Origin: Paenalcaligenes hominis_A
Lineage (GTDB): Bacteria; Pseudomonadota; Gammaproteobacteria; Burkholderiales; Burkholderiaceae_B
Assembly: GCF_041359055.1 (NCBI RefSeq)
Contig: NZ_JBGJKZ010000003.1
Coordinates: forward strand, 1-64,000
Reading direction: 5' to 3'
Length of the DNA: 64,000 nt
Every line of letters starts with the position of its first letter. Position 1 is the stretch's first letter. Position numbers and translations under genes: made by a program. Below are positions 51,852 to 60,514 of this stretch, piece by piece. The notes under the pieces were generated by a model that worked only from the letters and a program-made list of their open reading frames with translations, was not told the origin of the DNA and ran no database searches.

Positions 51852-52895
51852 TTAACGCGTCAAATTGCGCAAGGCATCTACACAGTCGCGAATTAACAAA
51901 GGACCTTGATAGATAAGTCCGGTGTAAATCTGAACAGCATTTGCGCCAGCTTGAAACTTTTCTACGGCTTGTAGCCCTGAGTAAATGCCGCCTACACCAA
52001 TTAGAGGATAATCGGCACCTAATTGCGCACGTAAACGTGCTAAGACCTCTAAAGACAGCGCATGTACGGCTGGGCCTGACAACCCCCCTTGTTCATTAGC
52101 GTGGGGCTGTCCTGCCACAGCGTCTCGCGTTAGGGTGGTGTTGGTGGCGATAATGCCATCTATCTGCGTTTGTTGAACAGCATGAGCAATACTGTCTATT
52201 TGTTCTATCGAGAGGTCAGGAGCGATTTTGACAACGATGGGTACATAGCGTTGGTATTGCTGTTGAAGCGCTTGGCGACGTTCATTTAAAGCACTCAGTA
52301 GGCCAATCAATTCATTTTCTGCCTGCAAAGCCCGTAAATTTTGGGTATTAGGCGAGGAAATATTAACCGTTACATAGTCAGCATGGGGATAAACGCCGTC
52401 TAAGCCTTTGAGGTAATCGCTAGTGGCTTCTTCAATAGGGGTAGCTGCATTTTTGCCTATATTTAACCCTAGGATGCCACCGTGTTGATGCCATTGGCTT
52501 TGTTTGACGTTTTGAATGAATTGATCTAGCCCTTGGTTATTAAAACCAAAACGGTTAATTAGGCTTTGTTTAGCGGGTATACGAAATAAACGCGGCTTAG
52601 GGTTGCCTGATTGAGCCAATGGGGTCACTGTTCCTACTTCGACAAACCCAAACCCCAGCGCACCCAGAGCGTCAATATGGGCTCCATTTTTATCTAAGCC
52701 CGCAGCCAAACCCACTGGATTCTTTAAGCTTAATCCCATCAGCTCCGTGGGCAGAGAAAGATCTTGTTTAAGTAAGCTACCAGCAAGCTGATGCACTCGA
52801 TCTAATGCTTTTAATGTGAATTCATGGGCTTGCTCTGCGTCCATTTTAAAAAGAAGAGGACGAACTAAGCCGTAGGTATGAAGAAGTAAGGACAT
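51852..52895 (-). CDS. pyrD: Dihydroorotate dehydrogenase (quinone), class 2
   Basis: 347 residues from ATG 52895. It oxidises dihydroorotate to orotate with FMN and passes electrons to ubiquinone. The N-terminal helix (about 1-35) that docks on the inner membrane is typical of class 2, followed by the barrel with AAGLDKNG, NRFGFNNQG, and the catalytic serine in NISSPNTQNLR. A frame from 52925 adds ten residues that overlap bpt and is not needed. It is the last gene of the nudix-aat-bpt-pyrD operon. Confidence 0.95.
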   Translation of the reverse strand: MSLLLHTYGLVRPLLFKMDAEQAHEFTLKALDRVHQLAGSLLKQDLSLPTELMGLSLKNPVGLAAGLDKNGAHIDALGALGFGFVEVGTVTPLAQSGNPKPRLFRIPAKQSLINRFGFNNQGLDQFIQNVKQSQWHQHGGILGLNIGKNAATPIEEATSDYLKGLDGVYPHADYVTVNISSPNTQNLRALQAENELIGLLSALNERRQALQQQYQRYVPIVVKIAPDLSIEQIDSIAHAVQQTQIDGIIATNTTLTRDAVAGQPHANEQGGLSGPAVHALSLEVLARLRAQLGADYPLIGVGGIYSGLQAVEKFQAGANAVQIYTGLIYQGPLLIRDCVDALRNLTR

Positions 52896-52896
52896 A

Positions 52897-53613
52897 TTAG
52901 GGTGACGGCGCGATCCATTGGCCATTGGAAAAAAGTTGATAAGGGGTAAAGCGTGTTTTGTAAGCCATTTTACGACTTTGTTTGATCCAGTAGCCTAAAT
53001 AAAGCCAATCCAGTTGTTTTTGTTGGCAATAACGGGCTTGCCAAAGAATGGCATATGTACCTAGCCCAGAAATAGTCGGATTGAAAAAAGTATAAACGGC
53101 TGATAAACCAGAGGGAACTTCATCAACCAGTGCCACCATAACCAGCTCGGTCCCGTCTTTGAATTCGAGTAAATAGGAGTTCACGTAGCTAGTCAGCAAA
53201 AAATCAATGTATTGTGAGCTGTCGTCATTATCCATTTCGGAGCCACTATGGCGAGCAGCTTGATATTGACGATATAAAGCGTAGTGATCGTCTTGCCAAG
53301 CCAGCGCTCTGCGATAGACTTGCAAGTGGCTAAAGCGTTTTAGAGTGCGACGTTGACCACGACTGGGTTGAAAATTTTGTACATCTAAACGAATAGGCAT
53401 ACATGCTTGGCAGTAGTTACATTGCGGCTTGTAGGTAAAAGTGCCACTACGCCTAAATCCGTTTTCTAATAGCGTTGGATACGTTTGGCTTGTGACAAGG
53501 TAGGACGGTGCTGCCACCAAAGAGCGTGCACGCTCTTCGGGCAAGTAACTACAGGGGTAGCTACTTGTTAGATAAAACTGGATGGTCTTTGATGTTGAAT
53601 GAATACCCCTCAT
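52897..53613 (-). CDS. bpt: Aspartate/glutamate leucyltransferase (Bpt)
   Basis: 238 residues. Bpt transfers leucine from tRNA to proteins with N-terminal Asp or Glu, making them substrates of the N-degron route (ClpS-ClpAP). The family motif with cysteines CNYCQACMPIRL and ERARSLVAAPSYLVTSQTYPTLLENGFRRSG is present, and the C-terminal GNAT-like half has GLGTYAILWQ. ATG 53613 is chosen because AAGGAAAA precedes it; a frame from 53655 runs into aat. It is located between aat and pyrD. Confidence 0.93.
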   Translation of the reverse strand: MRGIHSTSKTIQFYLTSSYPCSYLPEERARSLVAAPSYLVTSQTYPTLLENGFRRSGTFTYKPQCNYCQACMPIRLDVQNFQPSRGQRRTLKRFSHLQVYRRALAWQDDHYALYRQYQAARHSGSEMDNDDSSQYIDFLLTSYVNSYLLEFKDGTELVMVALVDEVPSGLSAVYTFFNPTISGLGTYAILWQARYCQQKQLDWLYLGYWIKQSRKMAYKTRFTPYQLFSNGQWIAPSP

Positions 53614-53623
53614 AGGATTTTCC

Positions 53624-54373
53624 TTATTGAGCTGGGTAAAGCTGTCCTTGTGCACTAAGCTGACCTTGCCCCCACGGTGTCGTGTCAGCGCTCGTTAACT
53701 GTTTTAGCAGTTGGCTAAACTCAGTACGAGCAATAGTGGTAGCACCTAAACTAAGCAGGTGAGCTGTTTCTTGTTGGCAGTCTATGTATTTAATCCCATG
53801 TGCGTTGTGTAAATAACGCGTCAAGTAATACAACGCAATCTTACTTGCATCACTGATCAGGCTAAACATGGATTCACCAAAAAAGAATTGTCCTAACTGA
53901 ACACCATACAAGCCACCTACCAACTCGGCATCTTTCCAGACTTCAATGCTATGGGCATGATTGATTAAATGCAGATTGTAATACGCATGAATAATATCAG
54001 CCGATATCCAGGTGCCTTCTTTATGACGTCGTGTTTGCGAACACAGCTGAATAACCTGTAAAAAAGCCATGTTGGTGGTAACACGCAATCTAGGCGTAGG
54101 GGAGAATTCGTCTCGAGCAACTTGCCGGCAGCGTTTGGCTAAGGACTTCGATACTTTGAATTGATCGCAGCGCAGTATGGTCCTAGGGTCAGGTGACCAC
54201 CATAAGATAGGTTCGCCTTCATTAAACCAAGGAAATAAGCCGTGACTATACGCATTTAAAAGGCGCGAGATGGATAAATCTGCGCCTGCTGCGACCAGAC
54301 CATTGCTTAGAGCCATTTCCACAGACGGAAATGGACTATGAGCATCAATCCAAGGGATAGAGATCAATGGCAT
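53624..54373 (-). CDS. aat: Leucyl/phenylalanyl-tRNA-protein transferase (Aat)
   Basis: 249 residues. Aat adds Leu or Phe to proteins with N-terminal Arg or Lys. The motif FPWFNEGEPILWWSPDPR is diagnostic, followed by the GNAT-fold core with FFGESMFS and a C-terminal LGATTIARTEFSQLL. The gene is adjacent to bpt, so the two primary N-degron branches are coded in one operon. Confidence 0.96.
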   Translation of the reverse strand: MPLISIPWIDAHSPFPSVEMALSNGLVAAGADLSISRLLNAYSHGLFPWFNEGEPILWWSPDPRTILRCDQFKVSKSLAKRCRQVARDEFSPTPRLRVTTNMAFLQVIQLCSQTRRHKEGTWISADIIHAYYNLHLINHAHSIEVWKDAELVGGLYGVQLGQFFFGESMFSLISDASKIALYYLTRYLHNAHGIKYIDCQQETAHLLSLGATTIARTEFSQLLKQLTSADTTPWGQGQLSAQGQLYPAQ

Positions 54374-54384
54374 AAAAGCAAGGA

Positions 54385-54966
54385 TTATAAGTTTTCGTTT
54401 AGGCTGTAGTAATGAATGTCGAATTGGCCTCGTTTATGATCGGCTAAAAAATGCTCGATGGTGGTGCTAACCGTTCTAAAAGACAGGTTATCCCATGGGA
54501 TCGCATCAAACTCAAAGTACGCGGCTTCAAGGGATTCGGGGCCAGGGTTTAAAGCCGGGTCAGTGACCTTGGCTAAATAATAAACATGGACTTGGCCTGC
54601 ATTAGGCACATCAATGAGAGTAAAGAGTTGACCTAGCTCTAGGCCTGCAATACCGGCTTCTTCATCGGCTTCACGCAAAGCCCCTTCGCTGGTGCTTTCT
54701 TTTAGTTCCATAAAACCGGCAGGCAGCGTCCATGTATTGGCGCGTGGTTCAATAGCACGCTTACACAACAGAATTTTATTTTCCCAAATGGGAACAATAC
54801 CTACTACATTGCGCGGATTTTGATAATGGACTGCACCGCATTGTAAACACACGTCGCGAACACGGTTGTCATCGGGAGGGATAATGCGCGCTAACGGGTT
54901 TGCGCATTGTGTGCAATAAGTAATGGTGCGTGGGCAGGGGAAGTAAAAATCAGATGGCTTAGTCAT
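54385..54966 (-). CDS. NUDIX hydrolase with N-terminal zinc ribbon
   Basis: 193 residues. The N-terminal CTQC and CLQC pairs (about 18-21 and 40-43) form a zinc ribbon. The NUDIX box G-x5-E-x7-RE-x2-EE-x-G is complete in GFMELKESTSEGALREADEE followed by AGI. This architecture is shared with NADH pyrophosphatase and ADP-ribose pyrophosphatases; the substrate is not certain. It is the first gene of an operon with aat, bpt and pyrD (11-bp gap to aat). Confidence 0.9.
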   Translation of the reverse strand: MTKPSDFYFPCPRTITYCTQCANPLARIIPPDDNRVRDVCLQCGAVHYQNPRNVVGIVPIWENKILLCKRAIEPRANTWTLPAGFMELKESTSEGALREADEEAGIAGLELGQLFTLIDVPNAGQVHVYYLAKVTDPALNPGPESLEAAYFEFDAIPWDNLSFRTVSTTIEHFLADHKRGQFDIHYYSLNENL

Positions 54967-55074
54967 AAGTGCGGCTGCTCGTTAATATCATTTGATTGTA
55001 GATCAGTTGTCTACAGATATACAAAGCTTTGGCAATAGCAGTGCACGCCGAGTGTGGAAAACAAAGATGCAATG

Positions 55075-55106
55075 AAAAAGGCCTAGGTAAAAATACCTAA
55101 GCCTTT
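55075..55106 (-). terminator. Terminator after tRNA-Cys
   Basis: An imperfect 13-bp stem (55075-55089 with 55094-55106, one mismatch) ending in GGCCTTTTT on the minus strand, just downstream of the tRNA gene. Confidence 0.75.
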
Positions 55107-55114
55107 GAAATCTT

Positions 55115-55188
55115 TGGAGGCGCAAACCGGAATCGAACCGATCTACACGGATTTGCAATCCGGTGCATAACCACTCTGCCATTGCGCC
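55115..55188 (-). tRNA. tRNA-Cys (anticodon GCA)
   Basis: On the minus strand the sequence opens GGCGCAATGGCAGAGTGG and folds into a standard cloverleaf. The 7-bp acceptor stem GGCGCAA/TTGCGCC is closed, the anticodon loop is TTGCAAA with GCA, the T arm is GGTTCGATTCC, the discriminator is T, and CCA is encoded at 55115-55117. Confidence 0.96.
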
Positions 55189-55283
55189 GCAAAAAAATGA
55201 TTATATCAATAAGAAACGGTTAAGGCAAGAGACTCCAAAGCCTGCTACAGTAAGAGGCAGTTCAAATTTAAGAGGGACGTAGT

Positions 55284-55859
55284 GTGTCGAAGCTTAAACG
55301 AGATTTTTACGCAAATCCGAATTGTGCTCAGGTAGCACAACAGTTAATTGGTAAAACGCTAGTGGTTCATAGGCCTGGACAGCCCAAGCGGGCGGGGCGC
55401 ATAGTAGAAACCGAGGCCTACTTAGGCCCACATGACTTAGCAGCGCACTCCTCTAAGGGGGTTACAGCGCGTACCCAAATTATGTTTGGGGAACCAGGTC
55501 ATGTCTATGTATATTTAATTTATGGTATGCATCACTGCATGAACTTAGTGAGTGGGCCGGTGGGCAGTGGGTCTGGGGTATTGCTTAGAGCACTAGAGCC
55601 TGTTGAGGGAATCCTATTACCAACGAATGGACCAGGTCGTTTGTGTAAAGCACTTGGGGTAACGCGTGCGGATTATGGCACGGATGTGTGTGAGGATCAG
55701 ATTTATGTATTAGATACGCCACTGGCCCCGGGTGAGCAGGTCGAAAAAAGCCCCCGTATTGGGGTGGATTATGCGGGTGAGTGGGCCCAGGAGTTGTTGC
55801 GGTTTTCAATGAAAGATAACCCGTATGTATCCAAGCCCAGAAAAAGTAAAGCCACCTAA
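55284..55859 (+). CDS. 3-methyladenine DNA glycosylase (AAG/MPG family)
   Basis: 191 residues. Base-excision enzyme that removes alkylated purines. Family motifs are KTLVVHRPGQPKRAGRIVETEAYLGPHDLAAHS, containing the catalytic glutamate in ETEAY, then YGMHHCMNLVSGP and NGPGRLCKALGV. A GTG start at 55284 follows AGAGGGA at the usual distance. It is convergent with the Pmp3 gene. Confidence 0.93.
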   Translation: MSKLKRDFYANPNCAQVAQQLIGKTLVVHRPGQPKRAGRIVETEAYLGPHDLAAHSSKGVTARTQIMFGEPGHVYVYLIYGMHHCMNLVSGPVGSGSGVLLRALEPVEGILLPTNGPGRLCKALGVTRADYGTDVCEDQIYVLDTPLAPGEQVEKSPRIGVDYAGEWAQELLRFSMKDNPYVSKPRKSKAT

Positions 55860-55871
55860 AAGGTGGCTATT
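55851..55871 (+). terminator. Short intrinsic terminator after the glycosylase gene
   Basis: GCCACCT (55851-55857) and AGGTGGC (55861-55867) form a 7-bp stem with a 3-base loop that includes the stop codon, followed by a TATTTG run. Confidence 0.5.
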
Positions 55872-55874
55872 TGC

Positions 55875-56069
55875 TTAGATACGTCCACTAAGAGTGTTAC
55901 GGATTTTTTTGTCGGTGTTGTATTGGCTTAGAGCATAGGTTGCCCAAATGGCGGCTGGAATCCAACCAATTAACGTAATTTGCAAAATTAAGCACAAAAT
56001 GCCGGCAAGAGGGCGACCAATGGTAAAAAACACCATAAAAGGCAAGAAAATAGCAAGAAGCAAGCGCAT
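55875..56069 (-). CDS. Pmp3/YqaE-family small membrane protein
   Basis: 64 residues with two membrane helices (about 4-24 and 27-47) separated by a short turn, and a C-terminal charged tail. The pattern FLPFMVFFTIGRPLAGILCLILQITLIGWIPAAIWATYAL is that of the Pmp3/YqaE family of stress-related proteolipids. Confidence 0.92.
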   Translation of the reverse strand: MRLLLAIFLPFMVFFTIGRPLAGILCLILQITLIGWIPAAIWATYALSQYNTDKKIRNTLSGRI

Positions 56070-56150
56070 GAATGAATCCTTTGGGTCAAGCTAAATAATA
56101 GTGTGCATTATAAGAATGATTCATGACATCGAATGTAAAAGAATGTGTAG

Positions 56151-56177
56151 AGCAAGCCGCTTTAACAGCGGCTTGCT
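56151..56177 (-). terminator. Probable terminator after ggt
   Basis: AGCAAGCCGC (56151-56160) pairs with GCGGCTTGCT (56168-56177). The T run on the minus strand is weak, so it may be rho-assisted. Confidence 0.55.
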
Positions 56178-56183
56178 TACAGT

Positions 56184-57959
56184 TTAATACCCTAATGTGG
56201 AGCCATCAGGATTGCGTGGATCAGAATAGCCCCACAACATATCGCCTTCGCGCTGTACGGTTTGGGTGCGCCCCATTGATGCTTTAACACTAACTTTGTG
56301 ACCACGCTCTTCAAGTAAGCGTGTGGTGTCTAGATTTAAACCTTGCTCAACGCGTAGCTCGTCGGGGGTCCATTGGTGATGAACACGTAATGCCGAGGCA
56401 GACTCAGCGGGATTCATATCGTAATCCACTAGGTTCGTGACGGTTTGTAAAACGGTCGTGATAATGCGAGCACCGCCTGGGCTGCCTGTAACAAGCACAG
56501 GTTGTCCATCTTTAAGAAGTAAGGTGGGCGTCATTGAGGAAAGAGGACGCTTGCCAGCGGCTACAGCATTGGCTTCACCACCTACTAAACCATAAGCATT
56601 TGCCACGCCAGGTTTAGCTGAAAAGTCATCCATTTCGTTGTTAAGCAAAATGCCTGTACCGGCTGCTACGATGCCTGTGCCAAAGTTGGTATTTAGGGTG
56701 TAGGTGACAGCGACCGCATTGCCTTGCTTATCCATAATGGAGTAATGAGTGGTTTGATCACTTTCATAGGGGTGCGGTTTGCCTGGTTTAATTGCTTGGG
56801 CGGGGGTGGCGGTGTTGCTAATGCGCTGCGCTAACTCATCGGCGTAGCGCTTAGATATCAATCCATTCAAAGGAACTTCAACAAAATCAGGGTCACCGAG
56901 GTATTCTGCGCGATCGGCATAGGCTAGTTTCATGCTTTCTGCCATGTGGTGAATGGATTGAGCGCTATTATGCCCCCATTCTTTTAAGGGCCAACGTTCA
57001 AGCATATTTAGGATTTGAATAAGGTGAGCACCACCCGAAGAGGGCGGAGGCATAGTCACAATCTCATAACCTCGGTAGTTGCCACGCACAGGTTGACGCT
57101 CAATGGATTGGTAGCTGGCGAGATCATTAAGAGTGATCGCACCGGGATAGGGCTGCATTTCTTGGGCTATGCGCCGTGCGATATCCCCTTTATAGAAAGC
57201 GTAGCTGCCTTGCTGAGCAATTTGACGCAGGGATTTAGCCAGGTCTTTTTGGACTAGCTTGTCGCCGGCGTTAAGTGGGGCACCGTTGCGCCAAAAAATA
57301 GCCGTTGTAGTAGGCCACTGCCCCATATTGTCTGCAGAGGCGGCGAGTACTTTGGCCAAGGTTTCGCTAACGGTAAAGCCTTGTTCGGCTAAGTCGATAG
57401 CAGGTTGCATGACACGATGTAATGGCATAGAGCCCCATTTTTTTAAGGCATGCTCTAGGCCAGAAACTGTACCAGGAACCCCTACGGCATAATGGGTAAA
57501 TAACGATTTGCCATCGATGACATTGCCCTCAGGGTCTAGGTATAAGTCGCGGTGTGCGCCAGCTGGGGCGCTTTCCCTGAAGTCCAGCGCTATATCTTGG
57601 CCGCTGGCCGCGTCATGATACATCATAAAACCACCGCCCCCGATGTTGCCGGCGTTGGGCAGCACCACAGCCAAAGCAAAACCAACCGCTACTGCAGCAT
57701 CAACGGCATTGCCTCCTTGTTGCAAAATACTAAGGCCAATTTCAGAGGCGAGATGGTGCTCGGATGAGACCATGCCATTTTTAGCCACCACGGGGTGAAA
57801 CACAGAAAGGGTGTGATCGTAGGCAGCTGCTACGGCTTGAGTCGCTGCCGTTTGAGTGGGGAGTTGGCTAGTTGGCTGGTGAGCGCAGGCACCAAGTAGA
57901 GCAATAAGCGCGGCACCTACTGTTAGGCGCATATGTAGAGAGGTGTTTTTATTGGACAT
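56184..57959 (-). CDS. ggt: Gamma-glutamyltransferase precursor, probable lipoprotein
   Basis: 591 residues, an N-terminal nucleophile hydrolase that cleaves glutathione or transfers its gamma-glutamyl group. The autoproteolytic nucleophile is T403 in TTHYSIMD, giving the large and small subunits. Other markers are GGNAVDAAVA, MPPPSSGGAHLIQ and GSPGGARIITTVLQ. The N-terminus has a lipobox LLGAC with C25, so the protein is probably anchored in the periplasm. The first 9 residues are dispensable: ATG 57932 is an alternative start. ATG 57959 overlaps the upstream acyl-CoA ligase gene by 11 bp, which suggests coupling, but a metabolic link between the two is unclear. Confidence 0.93.
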   Translation of the reverse strand: MSNKNTSLHMRLTVGAALIALLGACAHQPTSQLPTQTAATQAVAAAYDHTLSVFHPVVAKNGMVSSEHHLASEIGLSILQQGGNAVDAAVAVGFALAVVLPNAGNIGGGGFMMYHDAASGQDIALDFRESAPAGAHRDLYLDPEGNVIDGKSLFTHYAVGVPGTVSGLEHALKKWGSMPLHRVMQPAIDLAEQGFTVSETLAKVLAASADNMGQWPTTTAIFWRNGAPLNAGDKLVQKDLAKSLRQIAQQGSYAFYKGDIARRIAQEMQPYPGAITLNDLASYQSIERQPVRGNYRGYEIVTMPPPSSGGAHLIQILNMLERWPLKEWGHNSAQSIHHMAESMKLAYADRAEYLGDPDFVEVPLNGLISKRYADELAQRISNTATPAQAIKPGKPHPYESDQTTHYSIMDKQGNAVAVTYTLNTNFGTGIVAAGTGILLNNEMDDFSAKPGVANAYGLVGGEANAVAAGKRPLSSMTPTLLLKDGQPVLVTGSPGGARIITTVLQTVTNLVDYDMNPAESASALRVHHQWTPDELRVEQGLNLDTTRLLEERGHKVSVKASMGRTQTVQREGDMLWGYSDPRNPDGSTLGY

Positions 57960-59583
57960 TAACTTGTTCTCGCAAAAGGAATTTTTGTACTTTACCGGTA
58001 GAGGTACGGGTCAATTCGCCAAAAACATATTTTTTAGGCAATTTATAGCGTGCTAGATGGAGTTCACAATGGTGATGGAGCTGGGCTTCAGTAGGAGGGG
58101 TGATATCCGGTCTGAATTCCACAAAAGCAGCAGGCACTTCCCCCCATTTTTCATCTTGCATTGCGACCACCGCCACCGCTGCTACGGCAGGGTGTAACAG
58201 CAAAACCTCTTCAATTTCTAGAGATGCTATGTTTTCTCCTCCTGAAATAATGACGTCTTTAGCGCGGTCCCGTATTCGAATGTAGCCATCCGACTCGACC
58301 ACCGCTAAGTCGCCCGTGTGGAACCAACCACCAGCAAAGGCTTCTGCGGTGGCTTGGGGGTTTTTTAAATAGCCTTTCATGACTAAATTGCCTCGTACCA
58401 TGATTTCACCCAATGTTTTGCCGTCGTGAGGCACCGCAAGCAAAGTAGTAGGGTCAAGCACTTGGGCGTCTTCTAGCAGCGTATACGGCACCCCTTGGCG
58501 ACTTTTTTTCGCAACGCGCTCATCCACAGAGAGCCGGGCCCAATCGGGTTGGTTAACACAGCCTAACGACGGGCCATAGGTTTCTGTTAAGCCGTAGACA
58601 TGAATAACATTAAAACCAATTTCCTCCATACGTTTAAAAACAGAAGCCGGCGGTGGGGCCCCAGCAACCAAGCCGTGAACGGTGTGATCAATGCCTACGC
58701 GTAGCTCGGCTGGAGCATCGGCAATCATGGAGTGCACAATGGGAGCACCGCAAAAATAACCGACCTGATGGGTACGAATTTGCTCTAGTATTACGGTGAT
58801 ATCGACGCGTCGTAAACACACATTGGTGCCGCCCACCAAGGCTAATACCCAAGGAAAACACCAGCCATTGCAGTGAAATAAAGGGAGAGTCCATAGATAT
58901 ACGGCGTTTTGCGGCATTTGTGCTGCAAAGACATTGCTGATAGCCGCTAAATACGCGCCACGGTGGTGCGTGACCACCCCTTTAGGGTTGCCTGTGGTAC
59001 CAGAGGTATAGCTTAGAGCGATGGCATCCCATTCGTCTTGAGGGAGTTGCCAATTAAAATTTGGGTCGCCTTTTGAAATAAACGCTTCGTACTCGTATTT
59101 TCCAATACGGCGTGCAGAGCCAAAATACGGGTCATCTACATCAATAACAATAGGTTTTGGCTCTGTCATGAGTTTGAGGGCTTGGTCAATAACAGAGATG
59201 AACTCAGGGTCTACAAAAAGTACCTTGCATTGGCAGTGGTCGAGCATAAAGGCTAGAGCTGCAGCATTGAGACGAATATTAAGCGTATTGAGAACAGCGC
59301 CGCTCATGGGGACACCAAAATGCAGCTCATACATGGCTGGAATATTGGGAAGCATGGCGCTTACCGTATCACCCGCTTTGATGCCTAATGAAGCAAGAGC
59401 GCTAGCAAGTTGTTTGCTACGTGTATAGGTTTGGGACCAGGTATAGCGTTTTTTGTTATATACCACGGAGGTGATAGTAGGAAAGGTGTGGGCGGCACGC
59501 TCCAGAAAACTGAGGGGGGACAGAGGGGTGTAATTTGCCGTGTTTTTTTCTAAGCCATCGTTATACGGGTTGGGGCTAAGCAT
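57949..59583 (-). CDS. AMP-forming acyl-CoA synthetase (medium-chain / DmdB-like)
   Basis: 544 residues, ANL superfamily. The AMP-binding P-loop is SYTSGTTGNPKGV, followed by HVYGLTETYGP, GWFHTGDLAV, RIRDRAKDVIISGGENI and the catalytic lysine region STGKVQK at the C-terminus. The sequence type is shared by medium-chain and 3-methylmercaptopropionyl-CoA ligases (DmdB) and by plant short-chain acid ligases, so the substrate is a small or medium carboxylate. It follows directly on the hydratase-like gene (TAAATG) and overlaps ggt. Confidence 0.9.
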   Translation of the reverse strand: MLSPNPYNDGLEKNTANYTPLSPLSFLERAAHTFPTITSVVYNKKRYTWSQTYTRSKQLASALASLGIKAGDTVSAMLPNIPAMYELHFGVPMSGAVLNTLNIRLNAAALAFMLDHCQCKVLFVDPEFISVIDQALKLMTEPKPIVIDVDDPYFGSARRIGKYEYEAFISKGDPNFNWQLPQDEWDAIALSYTSGTTGNPKGVVTHHRGAYLAAISNVFAAQMPQNAVYLWTLPLFHCNGWCFPWVLALVGGTNVCLRRVDITVILEQIRTHQVGYFCGAPIVHSMIADAPAELRVGIDHTVHGLVAGAPPPASVFKRMEEIGFNVIHVYGLTETYGPSLGCVNQPDWARLSVDERVAKKSRQGVPYTLLEDAQVLDPTTLLAVPHDGKTLGEIMVRGNLVMKGYLKNPQATAEAFAGGWFHTGDLAVVESDGYIRIRDRAKDVIISGGENIASLEIEEVLLLHPAVAAVAVVAMQDEKWGEVPAAFVEFRPDITPPTEAQLHHHCELHLARYKLPKKYVFGELTRTSTGKVQKFLLREQVNVQ

Positions 59584-60390
59584 TTACGACTCCTCTAAGT
59601 GTGCAGGGGGGTGCCAATGGGCCGGACGTTTTTCAATAAAGGCGCTTAGGCCTTCGAGGGCGTCTTCTTCCATCATGTTTTGAGCCATTACCTGTGCAGC
59701 ATGCGTATAGGCTTGGGTAAGAGGCATCTCTAGCTGCTCGTAGAATAAACGTTTGCCATAGCGTATAGCCGTGGCGTTTTTGGAGAGAATTTGGTTGGCT
59801 TTGTCTTGAATGGTTTGATCGAGTTGCTCGGGGGAAACCACTTGATTGATAAGACCCCATTGCAGGGCTGTTTGGGCATCAATAAAACGCCCTGTTACCA
59901 GTAAATCAAATGCATGCTTAGGGCTAAGATTGCGTGATAACGCAACGGCAGGGCTAGAGCAAAATAGACCCACATTAATACCTGATACGGCAAATTGAGC
60001 TTGAGTGGAAGCAATCACCAGATCACAACTGGCTACTAGCTGGCAGCCTGCAGCTGTTGCTAGCCCATGAACCTTGGCGATTACAGGTATACGTAATCGT
60101 TGTAGCCCTTGCATAACATGAGCGCATTGCGTAAATAGCTGTTGGTAATACGTAAGTTGAGGCGAGGCGCGCATTTGTTTTAAGTCATGACCAGCACAAA
60201 ATGCTTTGCCTTTGGCTTGGAGAATGACCAGACGGGCCTGGGGATTTTGATCTATGGCTTCGATGTGGCGCTGTAACGCTTGTAGTAACTCGTGAGAGAG
60301 CGCGTTGAATTGATGGGGACGATTTAGCTCTAGGGTGACGACACCACCGTGTTCAGTGCATAAAACTAAGGGCGATTCTTGGTCAAGCAT
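59584..60390 (-). CDS. Enoyl-CoA hydratase/isomerase family protein lacking the catalytic glutamates
   Basis: 268 residues of the crotonase fold, with GHDLKQM, GLATAAGCQLVASCDL and the C-terminal trimerisation helices. At the positions of the two catalytic glutamates of classical hydratases the protein has Q (GCQL instead of GCEL) and a glycine in FAVSGINVGLF. The same pattern is known in the ECHDC3-like subgroup, so a normal hydratase activity is doubtful. The stop overlaps TAAATG with the start of the ligase gene. It is divergent from acuI. Confidence 0.88.
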   Translation of the reverse strand: MLDQESPLVLCTEHGGVVTLELNRPHQFNALSHELLQALQRHIEAIDQNPQARLVILQAKGKAFCAGHDLKQMRASPQLTYYQQLFTQCAHVMQGLQRLRIPVIAKVHGLATAAGCQLVASCDLVIASTQAQFAVSGINVGLFCSSPAVALSRNLSPKHAFDLLVTGRFIDAQTALQWGLINQVVSPEQLDQTIQDKANQILSKNATAIRYGKRLFYEQLEMPLTQAYTHAAQVMAQNMMEEDALEGLSAFIEKRPAHWHPPAHLEES

Positions 60391-60514
60391 TGTCTACTCC
60401 AACCATGAAAGGGTTCGTTTTTGTATTAGTACTGTGATAACTTTACACAAAGCCCCTCAAGAGTGCGATACCTCCTAGGGTTAATATCGGTTTACTATGT
60501 CGACGGAGAAACAG

